Positions 1 to 7,975 of a stretch of DNA of 64,000 nt are shown in pieces; positions within the stretch are counted from its first letter, which is position 1, and every line of letters begins with the position of its first letter. Position numbers and translations under genes: made by a program. The stretch lies in NCBI RefSeq assembly GCF_030816935.1, contig NZ_JAUSYO010000001.1:1860001-1924000 (forward strand). Direction: 5' to 3'. The notes beneath the pieces were generated by a model, which was given only the letters and a program-made list of their open reading frames with translations, was not told where the DNA came from and searched no databases. This DNA is from Arthrobacter sp. B3I9 (GTDB lineage: Bacteria > Actinomycetota > Actinomycetes > Actinomycetales > Micrococcaceae).

Positions 1-43
1 GTCATCGACGGTCGATGGCCCCTGAAGCACCCGGAGCGATCAC

Positions 44-919
44 ATGACAGCAGAAGCCAGCACCCAGGACCTTCTTCCCGCCGACCTCACCATGGGCACC
101 GTGATGCTCAAGGTCGGCGACATGAAGGTCATGACGGACTACTACCAGCGCGCCCTCGGCCTCGAGATCGTGGCCGAGCAGGACGGCGGGCTCTACCTGG
201 GCCGCCGGCACAAACCGCTGGTCCACCTCGCCCCGGCGCCTGGCCTCGCCATCCCTTCCCGCGGTGAAGCCGGCCTCTTCCACACCGCCCTGCTGTTCGA
301 GGACCAGCCGTCCCTCGCCGCCACCGTCGCCACTGCCGCCCAGTATGAGCCGCAGTCCTTCACCGGAAGCGCCGACCACCTCGTCAGCGAGGCCTTCTAT
401 TTCAGCGACCCTGAGGGCAACGGCATCGAGCTGTACTGGGACCGTCCCCGCGAGGCCTGGTCGTGGGAGGGGAAGAACGTGGTGATGGACAGCCTGGCCC
501 TTCCGCCGCAGCGGTACCTCGAGACATTCCTCACCGAGGAATCCGTGACCGGGCAGCGCGAGGCGGAGGCCGGCGTCGGGCACGTCCACCTGCAGGTGGG
601 GGACGTGCACTCGGCGCAGGAGTTCTACGTGGGGACGCTCGGCTTTGAAAAGACCGCAGGCTGGCACGGCCAGGCGCTCTTTGTGTCCGCAGGCGGCTAC
701 CACCACCACATGGCCATGAACGTATGGAACAGCCGCGGTGCCGGCCCCCGCAGGGACACGCTAGGACTCGGTGAGGTGCTGATCGAAGTACCCTCCGGCG
801 ACGACGTCGGAGCGCTCGCGGACCGCCTCCAGACCGCCGGCGTCCAGTCCCACCACACCGGCGCCGAACTGCGCTTCGAGGACCCGTGGCGCAACCGGAT
901 CCGCGTGGCTGTGCGCTGA
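44..919 (+). CDS. Two-domain VOC family protein (CatE-like ring-cleavage dioxygenase fold)
   Basis: The 291-residue protein has two vicinal-oxygen-chelate modules, roughly residues 15-140 and 170-288. Each opens with the typical beta-alpha start (TVMLKVGDMKVMTDYY and HVHLQVGDVHSAQEFY) and has a GLEIV/GFEKT turn. The first ends in EGNGIELYWDRP, where the Glu is the usual metal ligand; the second has a His-rich strand (GGYHHHMAMNVW). Two tandem VOC modules with this spacing match CatE-type extradiol dioxygenase relatives, which act on catechols or thiol adducts. The substrate cannot be read from sequence. The ATG at 44 gives the full first module. It stands alone before a repeat region, so context adds no pathway clue. 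Confidence 0.85.
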   Translation: MTAEASTQDLLPADLTMGTVMLKVGDMKVMTDYYQRALGLEIVAEQDGGLYLGRRHKPLVHLAPAPGLAIPSRGEAGLFHTALLFEDQPSLAATVATAAQYEPQSFTGSADHLVSEAFYFSDPEGNGIELYWDRPREAWSWEGKNVVMDSLALPPQRYLETFLTEESVTGQREAEAGVGHVHLQVGDVHSAQEFYVGTLGFEKTAGWHGQALFVSAGGYHHHMAMNVWNSRGAGPRRDTLGLGEVLIEVPSGDDVGALADRLQTAGVQSHHTGAELRFEDPWRNRIRVAVR

Positions 920-949
920 GCTTGAACCAACGCTCGTCGCCGGACGGCA

Positions 950-1405
950 GGGAGCATGTCCAGCCCTGGTAGTCCGCCAATGGACATGCTCAACGGTCGT
1001 GGCCTGGATTGGACATGCTCAACGTTCCCGGCTGGGACCACGGGGCATGTCCAATGGTTGAGGCGTGGAATGGACATAGTGGCTGTATGTCCATTGGCTG
1101 CGGCCAGCGGAGGGCATGACCACCGGTGAAGCGTAGTCAGAGAGGGCATGCCCATCGGTCGCAGCCAAGGAAGAGCATGTCCGGTCGGCGAGGCATGGAT
1201 TGGACATGCTCAACGTTCCCGGTGGGACCACGGGGCATGTCCAATGGTCGCGGCCCGGAATGGACATAGTGGCTGTATGTCCATTGGCGGCGGTCAACGG
1301 AGAGCATGTCCAGCGGGTGAGGCGTGGTCAGGGAGGGCATGCCCCTTGGTCGCGGCCAAGGGAGGGCATGTCCTGCGGGCAAAGCGCGTCCAAGGGAGCG
1401 CACGC
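950..1405. repeat. Nested tandem repeat array (about 30-bp units inside a 191-bp superunit)
   Basis: The stretch between the VOC gene and the next gene is built from units starting with a degenerate core, RRRCATGYYC. Cores begin at 952, 982, 1011, 1043, 1072, 1112, 1144, 1173, 1202, 1233, 1262, 1303, 1335 and 1364. Spacing is mostly 29-32 bp with two intervals of 40-41 bp. The interval pattern repeats: each core from 1011 to 1173 has a partner 190-191 bp downstream. The core itself is close to palindromic. Short open frames cross it but look like shadows of the repeat. I do not recognise the family. Confidence 0.9.
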
Positions 1406-1497
1406 CCCGTCGGAGCGCCGGCCGGGCTGGAGCGGCTAGGCTAAAGCGACGCTGAAAGCCGCGGCCCTGCGCCGCCAGACACCTAAGGACGAGTTCG

Positions 1498-1935
1498 ATG
1501 GGATTCACCGAAGTCTTTGCCGCCACCCACGATGAAGCCCTCAAGCGCGCAGCCGACCTCGAAAGCGGCCGCCAAGCCGCACCCGGCGCCGTCCGGATCC
1601 CAGACATCAGCGACTTCGAGATCGAGCGGCTCGGCGATCTGGCCGGCGCCGCGGTGCACGCAGCGGGCGCCGACTATGAGCTCGCGATGGTGGATGTGTC
1701 CAGTGACTCGCTGCTGGGTGTTCCGGCCGCCATGGTCCGGGCCCTGGCGGAGCTGCTGAGCTACGAGACCGAAGGGGAAGGCGACATCCTGGCAGAGGTC
1801 TCCGAGAGCTGGGCAGCCGAGGAGGACATGCCCTTCGGTGCCGAGCAGGCCGGGCGCTACGTCCGGCAGCTCGCCGAGCTGGCCGCCGGCGTGGACCCCA
1901 CCACGAAGGCCGGGTTGTACGTCTGGACCTCCTGA
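1498..1935 (+). CDS. Conserved hypothetical protein, acidic, 145 residues
   Basis: This small acidic cytoplasmic protein has no signal peptide or membrane segment. A purine-rich ribosome binding site (AAGGACGAG) lies about 7 bases before the ATG, and codon third positions are strongly GC, so it looks real. The C-terminal half is mainly predicted helix (LAEVSESWAAEEDMPF, YVRQLAELAAGVDP) and it ends in YVWTS. I do not recognise a family. It occupies the place before rpsP where ffh often lies in actinobacteria, and it is separated from rpsP by about 200 bases, so it is probably a separate transcription unit. Confidence 0.75.
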   Translation: MGFTEVFAATHDEALKRAADLESGRQAAPGAVRIPDISDFEIERLGDLAGAAVHAAGADYELAMVDVSSDSLLGVPAAMVRALAELLSYETEGEGDILAEVSESWAAEEDMPFGAEQAGRYVRQLAELAAGVDPTTKAGLYVWTS

Positions 1936-2143
1936 GGCCTAGGAGAAATCCGCCGAAAGAGCCCGCCGCGGGTGTCAAGTCGAAATCCCGCCGGTGATCT
2001 GGCACAATGGACAGGTACTCGATCTGCGTGGCCCCTCTCTCCACGTCCTGATCTTGTCCTTTTAGAACCCCCTAGTACGGCCCGCCCCACGGGTGCAGAA
2101 CGCCGGGCTCGACCCCGTTTCAGAAACAGGAGTGACCACAAAA

Positions 2144-2563
2144 GTGGCCGTAAAGATTCGCCTTAAGCGCTTCGGTAAGATGCGCGCACCGTACTACCGC
2201 ATCGTCGTCATGGACGCACGCTCCAAGCGTGATGGCCGTGCCATCGAAGAGATCGGCAAGTACCACCCGACCGAAGAGCCCTCGTACATCGAGGTCGACA
2301 CGGACCGTGCCCAGTACTGGCTCGGCGTCGGCGCACAGCCGTCCGAGCAGGTTGCCGCGATCCTCAAGATCACCGGTGACTGGCAGAAGTTCAAGGGTCT
2401 CCCCGGCCAGGAGGGCACCTTGAAGACCAAGGCTCCCAAGGTTGCCTTCGTTGCCCCGGAAAAGGGTTCCGTGATCATCCCGGAAGCCATCACCAAGAAG
2501 GCCAAGAAGGACGAAGCAGCCGAGGCCCCCGCCGACGCAGCAGAGACCACCGAGGCCGAGTAA
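2144..2563 (+). CDS. rpsP: 30S ribosomal protein S16
   Basis: S16 binds 16S rRNA early in 30S assembly. The protein begins [19 protein letters not shown], the family signature, and contains the conserved [11 protein letters not shown] segment. I chose the GTG at 2144 because AGGAG at 2128-2132 is 11 bases upstream and because S16 proteins begin at this point; an in-frame GTG at 2132 would overlap that site. The 139-residue length exceeds the roughly 85-residue core because of a Lys/Ala/Glu-rich tail, common in actinobacteria. It heads the rpsP-khpA unit, with rimM and trmD downstream after a terminator. Confidence 0.97.
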   Translation: MAVKIRLKRFGKMRAPYYRIVVMDARSKRDGRAIEEIGKYHPTEEPSYIEVDTDRAQYWLGVGAQPSEQVAAILKITGDWQKFKGLPGQEGTLKTKAPKVAFVAPEKGSVIIPEAITKKAKKDEAAEAPADAAETTEAE

Positions 2564-2564
2564 C

Positions 2565-2807
2565 TTGCTGGCCGAAGCGCTCGAACACCTCGTCCGCGGG
2601 ATCGTTGACAGTCCTGAGGATGTCAAGGTCAGTGCGAAGAACAACCGCCGCGGGGACACCCTCGAAGTGCGTGTTCATCAGGACGACCTCGGACGGGTGA
2701 TCGGCCGCCAGGGCCGCACGGCGCGCGCTTTGCGCACTGTGATCGGGGCGCTGGCGGATGGCGAGGCCGTGAGGGTCGACGTCGTCGACACCGACCGCCG
2801 CCGGTAA
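2565..2807 (+). CDS. khpA: KH-domain RNA-binding protein KhpA (YlqC family)
   Basis: This 80-residue protein is a single KH domain. It carries the GRVIGRQGRTARALRTVI segment, a canonical GXXG loop (GRQG) flanked by helices. Family members bind RNA, often with KhpB, and influence cell-size and division genes in Firmicutes. The start is an inferred TTG at 2565, one base after the rpsP stop, giving MLAEALEHLVRGIVDSP, which matches the usual family N-terminus. The near-zero spacing suggests translational coupling to rpsP. A strong terminator follows directly. Confidence 0.93.
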   Translation: MLAEALEHLVRGIVDSPEDVKVSAKNNRRGDTLEVRVHQDDLGRVIGRQGRTARALRTVIGALADGEAVRVDVVDTDRRR

Positions 2808-2832
2808 CGCTTCCAGCAGTACTTGTTTTTCG

Positions 2833-2877
2833 GTCCGGCCCCTTCACCAGATAATGGTGGAGGGGCCGGACTTTTTT
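2833..2877 (+). terminator. Rho-independent terminator after khpA
   Basis: A 16-bp stem (2833-2848 with 2856-2871, one G-U wobble) closes a short loop and is followed by six T residues at 2872-2877. It separates rpsP-khpA from rimM-trmD, so readthrough or a rimM promoter nearby would be needed for the downstream pair. Confidence 0.93.
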
Positions 2878-2923
2878 CCCTCCAACTTTTTCCAGCAACG
2901 CAAAACCCGGAACAGAGGAACAG

Positions 2924-3487
2924 ATGCAGCTTCAGGTGGCACGAATCGGTAAACCCCACGGCATCCGCGGCGAGGTGACCGTGCAGGTCCTGACCGACGC
3001 GCCGGAGGACCGCTTCGTTCCCGGCACCCAGTTCGTGGTGGAGCCTGCATCTGCAGGTCCGCTGACCGTGGAGAGTGCCCGCTGGAACAAGGACATATTG
3101 CTGCTTGCCTTCGAGGAGGTCGAGACCCGCAACGACGCGGAGACCCTCCGCGGGGCCAAGCTGTTCATCGAGACTGAGGAACTCGAGGACGACGACGATG
3201 ACGAGGGCTGGTACGAGCACGAGCTCGTCGGCCTGGACGTCCGCGTCGGCGGGAACGTCGTCGGCAAGGTCTCCGCACTGCACACGCTCCCGGTCCAGGA
3301 CCTGATCGTGGTCACCTCGAACGAGGGCAAGGAAATCCTCGTCCCGTTCGTGGAGCAGATCGTCCCTGAGGTCAACGTGGGCGAGGGTTTCATCCTTGTC
3401 ACCCCGCCGGCGGGACTCTTCGAGATCAATGCCGACGAGGAAACACGGCCCGACGGCGGCAAAGCCGCTCCCGGAGACAACGCCTAA
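2924..3487 (+). CDS. rimM: 16S rRNA processing protein RimM
   Basis: RimM assists maturation of the 30S head and binds ribosomal protein S19. The N-terminal RimM domain shows ARIGKPHGIRGEVTVQVLTD (residues 5-24). The C-terminal PRC-barrel half contains GLDVRVGGNVVGKV and LPVQDLIVV. A very acidic linker (EDDDDDEGW, about residues 87-95) joins the domains. At 187 residues it is slightly longer than the usual 170 because of that linker and a charged tail. The stop codon abuts the trmD start with no gap, so the two are probably coupled. Confidence 0.96.
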   Translation: MQLQVARIGKPHGIRGEVTVQVLTDAPEDRFVPGTQFVVEPASAGPLTVESARWNKDILLLAFEEVETRNDAETLRGAKLFIETEELEDDDDDEGWYEHELVGLDVRVGGNVVGKVSALHTLPVQDLIVVTSNEGKEILVPFVEQIVPEVNVGEGFILVTPPAGLFEINADEETRPDGGKAAPGDNA

Positions 3488-4300
3488 ATGAGAATCGACG
3501 TCGTCAGCATCTTCCCGGAGTACCTCGCACCGCTGGAGCTCTCGCTGATCGGGAAGGCGCGCCAGGATGGCCTGCTGCAGCTGAACGTCCACGACCTGCG
3601 GACCTTCACCACGGACCGGCACCGGACTGTCGATGACACACCTTACGGTGGCGGCGCGGGCATGGTCATGAAGCCGGAACCCTGGGCGCAGGCACTGGCC
3701 GCCGTAGCCGCGGACAGGCCGGGCACTTCCGCGGCCAAGCCGGTCCTTATCGTTCCGTCCCCGGCCGGGGAGCGCTTCACCCAGGCCACGGCCCACGAGC
3801 TGGCGGAGGAAGAGCAGCTGGTGTTCGCCTGCGGACGCTACGAGGGCATCGACGAGCGCGTGATGGAATGGGCCGCCGAGCACTTCACCGTGCGCCCCAT
3901 GAGCCTGGGGGACTACGTGCTCAACGGGGGCGAGGTGGCGGTCCTGGCGATGGTGGAGGCCATCGGCCGGCTGCTGCCCGGCGTCGTCGGCAACCCCGAT
4001 TCCCTCGTGGAGGAATCCCACTCGGACGGGCTGCTGGAGTACCCCGTGTACACCAAGCCCTCGAGCTGGCGGGACCGCGACGTTCCGGCGGTGCTGCTGA
4101 GCGGCAACCACGGCAAGATCGCGCAGTGGCGCCGGCACGAGCAGTACCGGCGCACCGCGGAGCGGCGCCCTGACCTGCTGGCCGGGTTCGACGCCGGTGC
4201 GTTGCCCCGTGCGGACCGTGCGGCTTTCGCGGACCTCGGGTACGACGTCGTCGACGGGCGCCTTCACCGCCGCCCGGACGCCGGCGGCGGGCAGAACTAG
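3488..4300 (+). CDS. trmD: tRNA (guanine37-N1)-methyltransferase
   Basis: TrmD methylates G37 of tRNAs reading CNN codons, using S-adenosylmethionine bound in a SPOUT trefoil knot. It shows [13 protein letters not shown] at the N-terminus, [13 protein letters not shown] near residue 55, [11 protein letters not shown] and the knot segment [25 protein letters not shown] forms the lid region before the C-terminal domain. At 270 residues it is slightly above the usual 230-260 because of an Ala/Gly-rich tail. The ATG follows the rimM stop directly. Confidence 0.96.
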   Translation: MRIDVVSIFPEYLAPLELSLIGKARQDGLLQLNVHDLRTFTTDRHRTVDDTPYGGGAGMVMKPEPWAQALAAVAADRPGTSAAKPVLIVPSPAGERFTQATAHELAEEEQLVFACGRYEGIDERVMEWAAEHFTVRPMSLGDYVLNGGEVAVLAMVEAIGRLLPGVVGNPDSLVEESHSDGLLEYPVYTKPSSWRDRDVPAVLLSGNHGKIAQWRRHEQYRRTAERRPDLLAGFDAGALPRADRAAFADLGYDVVDGRLHRRPDAGGGQN

Positions 4301-4317
4301 CCGCCACCCTGTAGGAA

Positions 4318-4347
4318 TTGGCTGGACGGGCCCGGATGTGGCAAAAT
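4318..4347 (+). promoter_or_regulatory. Possible sigma-70-type promoter for rplS
   Basis: TTGGCT at 4318-4323 and CAAAAT at 4342-4347 are 18 bases apart. They sit in the 242-base gap between trmD and rplS, where a long leader would carry the L19 transcript. No experimental support can be read from sequence. Confidence 0.35.
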
Positions 4348-4542
4348 TAGTCCTTGTGCCTGCTGGGTTCGAACCTGCCACAGGGGGAGCGCTACCAACA
4401 GCCTGGCACCCCGGTCCCGTCAAGTCCTGACGGCGCCGGATCACACGCTTTCGGCGGGAATTCCCGGGCCGCCAATCCGCACCCGGGCTTGGCCGCCGTG
4501 ACCCAACGTGAATGACCTGTGGCGTTCACCAGGAGTGGATCA

Positions 4543-4902
4543 ATGCATATCCTCGATTCCGTAGACGCAGCCTCGCTGCGCACCGATGTTCCGACGTTCC
4601 GCGCGGGTGACACCCTCAAGGTTCACGTCAACATCATCGAAGGCAAGAACTCCCGTATCCAGGTATTCCAGGGCTTCGTCCTGGGCCGCCAGGGCGATGG
4701 CCTCCGCGAAACCTTCACCGTCCGCAAGGTCTCCTTCGGCGTCGGCGTTGAGCGTACCTTCCCGGTGCACTCCCCGATCATCGACAAGATCGAGCTCGTA
4801 TCCAAGGGTGACGTGCGCCGCGCCAAGCTGTACTACATGCGCAACCTCCGTGGCAAGGCCGCGAAGATCAAGGAAAAGCGCGACTTCCAGACCGCAAAGT
4901 AA
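4543..4902 (+). CDS. rplS: 50S ribosomal protein L19
   Basis: L19 lies at the 30S-50S interface. The 119-residue protein contains the family core [20 protein letters not shown], the segment [18 protein letters not shown] and the basic C-terminal [21 protein letters not shown] chose ATG 4543 because AGGAG at 4531-4535 is well placed and homologues start at MHILD. A 24-base longer frame exists upstream but lacks a ribosome binding site. A terminator-like hairpin sits about 110 bases downstream, inside the annotated start of the next gene. Confidence 0.97.
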   Translation: MHILDSVDAASLRTDVPTFRAGDTLKVHVNIIEGKNSRIQVFQGFVLGRQGDGLRETFTVRKVSFGVGVERTFPVHSPIIDKIELVSKGDVRRAKLYYMRNLRGKAAKIKEKRDFQTAK

Positions 4903-4998
4903 GCCTGCCAGGCTTCCACCGCGGGTCCGAGGACCGTACCCGGTACGTCAGCCAGTCCGGCGCCGGAGCATCCGCAACAGCGCCACAGGATACGGATC

Positions 4999-5676
4999 AT
5001 GGACCACACAAAACGCCAGCCCAGGAAACTAGGCTGGCGTTTTGCGTTGCTGGCGCTGGCCCTGGCCGTCGTGATCAGCGGGGTGGTCCGCTCGCTCTGG
5101 CTCGACGTGTACTTCATTCCGTCCGCGTCAATGGAGCCGCTGTTCCGCGAGGGCGACCGGATCCTGGTCTCCCGGACGGCGCTGCAGGCCGAGCCGATCC
5201 AGCGCGGCGACGTCGTTGTCTTCGACGGCCGCGGCTCGTTCGCCCCGCTCAACAGCGGCAACGGCCCTGCCCTCGACGTTCTTGCGGAGGCCGGGCGCTG
5301 GCTGGGCCTCACCGGCAGTGACAGCACCTACGTCAAGCGGGTTATCGGGCTCCCCGGCGACCACGTGGTGTGCTGTGACGACTCGGGCCGGCTCACAGTC
5401 AACGGCCAGCCTGTTGCGGAACCATACGTGTATGCCGGCGACGCCCCCAGCGAGCAAAACTTCAGCGTGACCGTCCCGGCCGGACGGCTGTGGCTAATGG
5501 GAGACCACCGCTCCATGTCCGCCGATTCGCGGAGCCTGCTGGGCGCTCCAGGCGGAGGGATGGTACCCCTGGAGCGGGTGGTCGGCCGGCCGGTACAGAT
5601 CATCTGGCCGCTTGATAGATTTACAGCAGTACGACGGTCCGCTGCGGCCGCCGACACCACGACGAACGGACAGTAG
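4999..5676 (+). CDS. lepB: Signal peptidase I (first of two)
   Basis: Type I signal peptidase cleaves Sec and Tat signal peptides outside the membrane. One N-terminal membrane helix (about residues 14-31) precedes the catalytic domain. The Ser-Lys dyad is Ser44 in FIPSASMEP and Lys113 in YVKRVIGLPGDHV. Box E is visible as LWLMGDHRSMSADSR. At 225 residues it is a compact form. The ATG at 4999 lies before a terminator-like hairpin within codons 4-15; a TTG at 5047 would start after it but would remove the positively charged N-terminus. A second paralogue follows with no gap. Confidence 0.93.
   Translation: MDHTKRQPRKLGWRFALLALALAVVISGVVRSLWLDVYFIPSASMEPLFREGDRILVSRTALQAEPIQRGDVVVFDGRGSFAPLNSGNGPALDVLAEAGRWLGLTGSDSTYVKRVIGLPGDHVVCCDDSGRLTVNGQPVAEPYVYAGDAPSEQNFSVTVPAGRLWLMGDHRSMSADSRSLLGAPGGGMVPLERVVGRPVQIIWPLDRFTAVRRSAAAADTTTNGQ
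5010..5043 (+). terminator. Terminator-like perfect hairpin overlapping the 5' end of lepB
   Basis: A 12-bp perfect inverted repeat (AAAACGCCAGCC at 5010-5021 with GGCTGGCGTTTT at 5032-5043) closes a 10-base loop and ends in a short T tract. Its form is that of an intrinsic terminator for rplS, yet it lies within the first 15 codons of lepB as annotated. Confidence 0.7.
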
Positions 5677-6762
5677 ATGCCGGAAACCGGACCCCGGATT
5701 CCCGAGCCGCGGGGGCAGGACCAGCCCCGCGTGACCTCCTCAGCGATTCCGACCACGGGGCAGCCCATGAGTGCGGAATACCACCGTGCGCCTGACGCCG
5801 GGACGGCGCCGCAGCACGTGACGGCCGCGCTTCCGCACGTCAACGCGGCCCCGCCGGACGTTCACGGGACCGAGCCCGAAATCCACGGGACGGAGCCGGC
5901 GGAGCGCCCGGAGTCGGCCCTGCCGGAGGTTCACGGAACCGAGCGCGAAATTCACGGGGCCGAGCGCGCGGAGGGGCCGGGCGCGGCTGCTTCTGCTCCC
6001 GCGTCCGCCGGGCACCGGACCGAGTCCGGGCCCGCCCATGCCGGTCCCGAGTCCAAGCGGGCCAAGAGGGCGCAGGCGAAGGAAGGCCACAGTCCTCTCT
6101 TCCTCTGGCTCAAGGAAGTGGCCACCGTGGTGGTTGTGGCCATCGTGCTGTCCTTCCTGATCAAGACTTTCCTGTTCCGGGCGTTCTACATCCCGTCGGA
6201 ATCCATGGTCAACACGCTCGACGTGAACGACCGCATCTTCGTGAACCTCCTCGTGCCGGAGCCGATTGCACTCCAGCGCGGCGACGTCGTCGTCTTCAAG
6301 GACACCAAGGGCTGGCTCGCCCCGGCCGAGGAAAAGCCGAACGGGCCCTTCACTTGGGTGCAGGACGGACTGACGTTCGTCGGCCTGCTGCCGGACAACT
6401 CCGAACAGCACTTGGTCAAGCGGGTCATCGGGCTGCCCGGCGACCATGTCGTCTGCTGCGACGCCGACGGCGAACTGACGGTCAATGGGGCACCGCTGGC
6501 GGAGAAGTACGTCAACGCCGCCGAGACGCCGATGGTGCGGGAGTTCGACGTCGTCGTTCCCGCCGGGAAGGTCTGGGTCATGGGGGACAACCGGAACCAC
6601 TCCGCGGACTCGCGCGCCCACCTGGACACCAACGGCGGCTTCGTCGACGAGGCGGACATCGAGGGCAAAGCGGCCGTCATCGCCTGGCCGCTGAACCGCA
6701 TCACGTCCCTGGACAACTATCCGGACGTCTTTCGCAACGTTCCCGTGCCCTCTGGCAAATAG
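5677..6762 (+). CDS. lepB: Signal peptidase I (second), with long repeat-containing N-terminal extension
   Basis: The catalytic part matches the upstream paralogue: a membrane helix near residues 150-168, Ser176 in YIPSESMVNTL, Lys248 in LVKRVIGLPGDHV and box E VWVMGDNRNHSADSR. The first 145 residues are unusual: hydrophilic, Pro/Ala/Glu-rich, with repeats of the type VHGTEPE-IHGTEPAER-VHGTERE-IHGAERAEG near residues 62-98. This part should lie in the cytoplasm. A start at 5767 (MSAEYHRAP) would shorten the extension but keep the repeats. The ATG at 5677 immediately follows the lepB1 stop, so the pair is co-transcribed. Two signal peptidases with different cytoplasmic tails may differ in substrate access. 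Confidence 0.9.
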   Translation: MPETGPRIPEPRGQDQPRVTSSAIPTTGQPMSAEYHRAPDAGTAPQHVTAALPHVNAAPPDVHGTEPEIHGTEPAERPESALPEVHGTEREIHGAERAEGPGAAASAPASAGHRTESGPAHAGPESKRAKRAQAKEGHSPLFLWLKEVATVVVVAIVLSFLIKTFLFRAFYIPSESMVNTLDVNDRIFVNLLVPEPIALQRGDVVVFKDTKGWLAPAEEKPNGPFTWVQDGLTFVGLLPDNSEQHLVKRVIGLPGDHVVCCDADGELTVNGAPLAEKYVNAAETPMVREFDVVVPAGKVWVMGDNRNHSADSRAHLDTNGGFVDEADIEGKAAVIAWPLNRITSLDNYPDVFRNVPVPSGK

Positions 6763-6784
6763 CGTCTGCAGGTAGTGACTGTTT

Positions 6785-7450
6785 ATGTCTGAAGCACCAA
6801 CCCTCGACTACGAACGCCGGTTCCGCGGCTCCGGTGCCCGGCTCCTCGCCGGCATCGATGAGGTGGGCCGCGGTGCCCTGGCGGGGCCGGTCAGCGTGGG
6901 CATCGCCGTCGTGGACCTGTGGAAGCCGAAGCTCCTGGCGGATGTCCGCGATAGCAAGCTCCTCAAGGTGGCGGACCGGGAACGTCTCGTTCCGCTGGTC
7001 CGGACCTGGAGCGTTGCCTCCGCCGTCGGGCATGCCTCGGCGGGGGAGATCGACGCCCTCGGGATCATCGGTGCCCTGCGGCTCGCCGGGACCCGCGCCT
7101 GGCTTGCGGTTCTGGCCTCCGGCGTGACGCCCGACGTCGTGCTGCTGGACGGCAGCCACAACTGGCTCTCCCCGGCGTCCCAACCCTCGCTGTTCGACGA
7201 CGGTCCTGCGGAGGCCGGTTGCGACGCGCCGGTGCACACCCTCGTCAAAGCCGACATGCAGTGCCTCAGCGTGGCGGCGGCGAGCATACTTGCCAAGGTT
7301 GAGCGTGATGACCAGATGCGCCAGCTGCACACGGAGTACCCTGCCTTTGGTTGGGATGAGAATAAGGGCTACGGCACCGCAGCGCACAAGGACGCGCTAC
7401 GGGCTGCCGGGCCCACGCCGTACCACCGGGTGAGCTGGCAGCTCCTCTAG
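6785..7450 (+). CDS. rnhB: Ribonuclease HII
   Basis: RNase HII cuts RNA in RNA-DNA hybrids and at single ribonucleotides in DNA. The fold signature [14 protein letters not shown] contains the metal ligands Asp25 and Glu26. Asp122 ([10 protein letters not shown]) and Asp157 ([18 protein letters not shown]) complete the DEDD set. The 221-residue length is normal. It lies 22 bases after lepB2 and leads into DUF2469-yraN-yifB, an order conserved in actinobacteria. Confidence 0.95.
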   Translation: MSEAPTLDYERRFRGSGARLLAGIDEVGRGALAGPVSVGIAVVDLWKPKLLADVRDSKLLKVADRERLVPLVRTWSVASAVGHASAGEIDALGIIGALRLAGTRAWLAVLASGVTPDVVLLDGSHNWLSPASQPSLFDDGPAEAGCDAPVHTLVKADMQCLSVAAASILAKVERDDQMRQLHTEYPAFGWDENKGYGTAAHKDALRAAGPTPYHRVSWQLL

Positions 7451-7471
7451 CCGTCGGGCGGGCCGGCCGCA

Positions 7472-7516
7472 AGCATTTGGGCGGGCAGGGCGCTAGCATT
7501 TGGGCGGGCAGGGCGC
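7472..7516. repeat. Tandem direct repeat of 22 bp (two copies)
   Basis: AGCATTTGGGCGGGCAGGGC is part of an identical 22-base segment present at 7472-7493 and 7495-7516, a period of 23. It lies between rnhB and the DUF2469 gene, about 40 bases before the chosen start, so it could be an operator or a recent local duplication. Confidence 0.85.
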
Positions 7517-7556
7517 CGTGGCGCGAGCCGGGTGCCGGATGGTGCAAGATGGAACC

Positions 7557-7883
7557 ATGAGTGCCGAGGACCTTGAAAACTATGAGACCGACATGGAGCT
7601 CCAGCTCTACCGCGAATACCGCGACGTCGTCGGGTTGTTCAGCTATGTGGTCGAGACCGAGCGGCGTTTCTATCTAGCCAACCACGTGGACCTGCAGGCC
7701 CGCAGCGCAGACGGGGAGGTCTACTTCGACTTGACCCTGCAGGACGCCTGGGTGTGGGACGTCTACCGCTCCGCCCGTTTCGTCAAGAGTGTCCGCGTCA
7801 TCACCTTCAAGGACGTCAACGTCGAGGAGCTCCCGCGCAGTGAGGAACTGGCCCTGCCGAAGGTCGACGACCTCGGAAACTGA
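7557..7883 (+). CDS. DUF2469 family protein
   Basis: This 108-residue acidic protein (MSAEDLENYETDMELQLYR) matches the actinobacterial DUF2469 family, found beside rnhB and yraN but without an assigned biochemical role. It has a conserved aromatic centre (VVGLFSYVVETERRFYLAN and DAWVWDVYRSARFVKSVRV) and no membrane segment. I chose ATG 7557 because homologues start at MSAEDLE; an upstream in-frame start at 7500 would translate the direct repeat. The conserved position suggests a role tied to DNA or RNA maintenance, which is inference only. Confidence 0.88.
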   Translation: MSAEDLENYETDMELQLYREYRDVVGLFSYVVETERRFYLANHVDLQARSADGEVYFDLTLQDAWVWDVYRSARFVKSVRVITFKDVNVEELPRSEELALPKVDDLGN

Positions 7884-7975
7884 TTTCCGCCCTTAGCCAC
7901 TCCCGTAACTGAAGTTACCCACATAGGCCAACGCGCCCCTGTGGCGTGGGCCTTCTCCTGCCGCACGCTGGTTCC

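Noticed and set aside
2..709. Long leftward open frame opposite the VOC gene
   Set aside because: It is an antisense shadow caused by high GC; the rightward protein has clear VOC motifs.
950..1405. CRISPR-like regular spacing of about 30 bp
   Set aside because: The repeated cores are degenerate and there are no unique spacers; the interval sequences themselves recur after 191 bp, and no cas genes are present.
4346..4400. tRNA-like GGTTCGAACC in the rplS leader
   Set aside because: Only the T-loop-like stretch is present; no acceptor, D-arm or anticodon arm can be drawn around it.
2678..4444. 588-codon leftward frame opposite rimM-trmD
   Set aside because: No recognisable domain, and it is fully antisense to two well-supported genes.
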